From contig JACRLZ010000004.1 in the NCBI GenBank assembly GCA_016235125.1, forward strand, positions 535,644 through 599,643: DNA of 64,000 nucleotides. The letters run 5' to 3'. Shown here one piece after another: positions 62,752 through 64,000 of this stretch. The notes beneath the pieces are model-generated. The model did no database searches, was not told the origin of the DNA, and saw nothing but the letters and a program-made list of their open reading frames with translations. Numbering within the stretch: the stretch's first letter is position 1; each line of letters opens with the position of its first letter. This DNA comes from Sphingobacteriales bacterium. GTDB taxonomy: Bacteria > Bacteroidota > Bacteroidia > Chitinophagales > Chitinophagaceae. A program made the translations under genes and the position numbers.

Positions 62752-62988
62752 ATGACAATGCAGGAAAAAATCGGAAAGCGTATAGCTGAACTCCGAAAAG
62801 AAAAAGACCTATCACAGCAAAAGTTTGCTTATGAAGCAGACATAGAGCGCAGCTTTCTAACTCACATTGAAAAAGGAAGGAAAAATATTTCGGTAGGTAC
62901 CCTTGAAAGAATTTCTGCTGCACTTGAAATTTCATTTAAAGATTTTTTCAATTCTGATTTATTCAACGGAAAAAAGAGAAGTAAATGA
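62752..62988 (+). CDS. XRE-family controller-type HTH protein
   Basis: A 78-residue single-domain helix-turn-helix protein: IGKRIAELRKEKDLSQQKFA, the HTH itself (SQQKFAYEADIERSFLTHIE) and ISVGTLERISAALEI. Size and position directly before a methylase fit a restriction-modification controller (C) protein that times expression of methylase and nuclease. The frame could extend to 62674 but the conserved part begins at 62752 or 62758. It overlaps the methylase start by four bases (ATGA). Confidence 0.85.
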   Translation: MTMQEKIGKRIAELRKEKDLSQQKFAYEADIERSFLTHIEKGRKNISVGTLERISAALEISFKDFFNSDLFNGKKRSK

Positions 62989-63893
62989 TCGCTGAGGAAA
63001 AAGCAACATTAATTAGTACAAAAATTCATCTGGCATCCGACAAACTTTGGAAGGTTGCTTTGTTTGGTCCAGATAACTATAAGGCTGCTGTTATAAGTCA
63101 TTATTTACGCACCAAAAACAAGAAACTGAAAAAACATGCTATTCAGTATGCATCAGATTTCTTATCCGGCTTCCTGAATGGAGAATTAAATAATCGGGTC
63201 GCAGAGGATGCACTACAGTATCTTATAAAATTTGATGAAGATGTTTTATTCCCCACTCCCGCCTATCCAAAGTTTACTTTTATAGATTTATTTGCCGGAA
63301 TTGGTGGTTTCAGAATAGCCATGCAACGTAATCAGGGAGAATGTGTTTTTTCTTCTGAATGGGATAAGATGGCGCAAAGAACCTATTACGCCAATTTTGG
63401 AGAAATTCCTTTTGGTGATATAACTAAAGACGAAACAAAAAAATGGATCCCAAATAAATTTGATGTGTTGTGCGCCGGCTTTCCTTGTCAGCCATTTTCT
63501 ATAGCAGGTGTTACAAAAAAAAATGCTCTTGGCCGAAAGCATGGATTTGATGACGAAAAACAAGGAAATCTGTTCTTTCATATAGTAGAAATAATAGAGA
63601 GACATCGACCTAAAGCTTTTTTTCTTGAGAACGTTAAAAATCTTGTTTCTCATGATAAAGGAAACACCTTTAAAGTCATAAAAGAAACTCTTCAGGATTT
63701 AGATTATTCATTTCATTCAAGGGTTTTGAATGGAAAGCATTTTGTGCCTCAACATCGAGAAAGAACATTCATGGTTGGTTTTGACAAGCATGTATATAAG
63801 GATAAAGAAAAATTTGAATTCCCAATCCTTCCTAAACCAAATAAAAAGTTTAGAAACATACTAGTGTCATGTCAATCTAAAATTGTCGGATAG
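62985..63893 (+). pseudogene. C5-cytosine DNA methyltransferase, truncated by an IS element
   Basis: The 302-codon frame has a 94-residue helical N-terminal extension, then methylase motif I (DLFAGIGGFR, 101-110), motif IV with catalytic Cys (GFPCQPFS, C168), motif VI (LENVKNL, 215) and motif VIII (QHRERTFMVGF, 256). Native sequence ends at codon 293 (LPKPNKKFRNIL); the last nine codons are read from the IS630 end. The target-recognition domain and motifs IX-X are missing, so this product cannot methylate specifically. Any cognate restriction gene would lie beyond the window or be lost. Confidence 0.88.
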
Positions 63894-64000
63894 AGTCTTT
63901 TCAGCTTCAGCCTTGCTTTATCGTTAGTAAACTGCCAATTAATTTTAGCTTCTTTGTTATTTCGTTCTTGCTGCCAGGCTAATACTTCGCTTTTCATTTC
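63864..64000. mobile_element. IS630-family insertion element (one end)
   Basis: Homology to the methylase stops after CTA at 63861-63863; the sequence then starts GTGTCATGTCAATCTAAAAT. The TA just before it fits the TA target duplicated by IS630-family elements. The opposite end lies outside the window, so the terminal inverted repeats cannot be compared. Confidence 0.75.
63872..64000 (-). CDS. IS630-family transposase, C-terminal fragment
   Basis: On the reverse strand an open frame enters at the window edge and ends at 63872 (42 residues). It reads VLAWQQERNNKEAKINWQF followed by TNDKARLKLKRLYPTILD. The W-x-x-x-R-N ... INWQFT ... DARxKLKRLYP pattern is the C-terminal signature of IS630-type DDE transposases. 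The rest of the gene is outside the window. Confidence 0.8.
   Translation of the reverse strand, partial: EMKSEVLAWQQERNNKEAKINWQFTNDKARLKLKRLYPTILD

Overview
The window is a chromosomal segment of a Bacteroidota bacterium, most likely of the Chitinophagaceae type (inference). The evidence is a SusC/SusD/SusE outer-membrane glycan locus, type IX secretion (T9SS) C-terminal sorting domains on several exported proteins, bTHX, DUF2339, DUF4286 and DUF2461 genes, promoter boxes of the Bacteroidota form TTTG-N17-20-TAnnTTTG, and many intergenic palindromic word repeats. No rRNA, tRNA or CRISPR array was seen, and no gene-free stretch exceeds 300 bases.

Layout. 1-4.4 kb (minus): RDD membrane protein (cut by the edge), HAD phosphatase, SemiSWEET, a SusB-like GH97 glucosidase, LOG nucleosidase. 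4.5-8.9 kb (plus): exonuclease III, DUF2339, DUF4286, HU, bTHX. 9-15.3 kb: pdxH, a coiled-coil membrane protein, and the translation cluster rplM-rpsI-rpsB-tsf with pyrH set apart by an inserted reverse gene. 15.6-19.6 kb: an HD-domain protein and a giant PKD-repeat, T9SS-exported surface protein, now split by an exact 94-bp tandem duplication. 19.7-32.9 kb (minus): a polysaccharide utilisation locus with GH13 amylase, Nudix-type regulator, SusC, SusD, SusE and a GH2-GH53 fusion enzyme, which points to beta-1,4-galactan as substrate. 33-40.7 kb: ligA, an HNH protein, DUF2461, asd with a leader that looks like a classical attenuator, a lamin-tail protein and a PfkB kinase. 41.3-50.3 kb: a phenylacetate degradation cluster (TetR, paaE, paaABCD, paaG, paaI, paaY) interrupted by reverse genes and by a four-helix-bundle gene. 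50.4-62 kb: a T9SS protein, Obg GTPase, a membrane patatin, a GH18 lipoprotein, an S46 dipeptidyl-peptidase, a dipeptide epimerase and small envelope proteins. 62.2-64 kb: an AT-rich restriction-modification-type island (Vsr, XRE controller, C5-cytosine methylase) whose methylase is cut off by an IS630-family element running out of the window.

How the genes work together. In the utilisation locus, GH53 would cut galactan, SusCDE would capture and import fragments, the GH2 module would release galactose, and the Nudix regulator probably acts at a 29-bp palindrome in the susC leader. In the paa cluster, PaaABCDE epoxidises phenylacetyl-CoA, PaaG isomerises the epoxide, and PaaI and PaaY are thioesterase-type rescue enzymes. 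The most notable observations are the frame-breaking duplication in the PKD gene, the asd attenuator, and two cases where intergenic repeat DNA has become protein: the GH2-GH53 linker and an insertion in PaaC.
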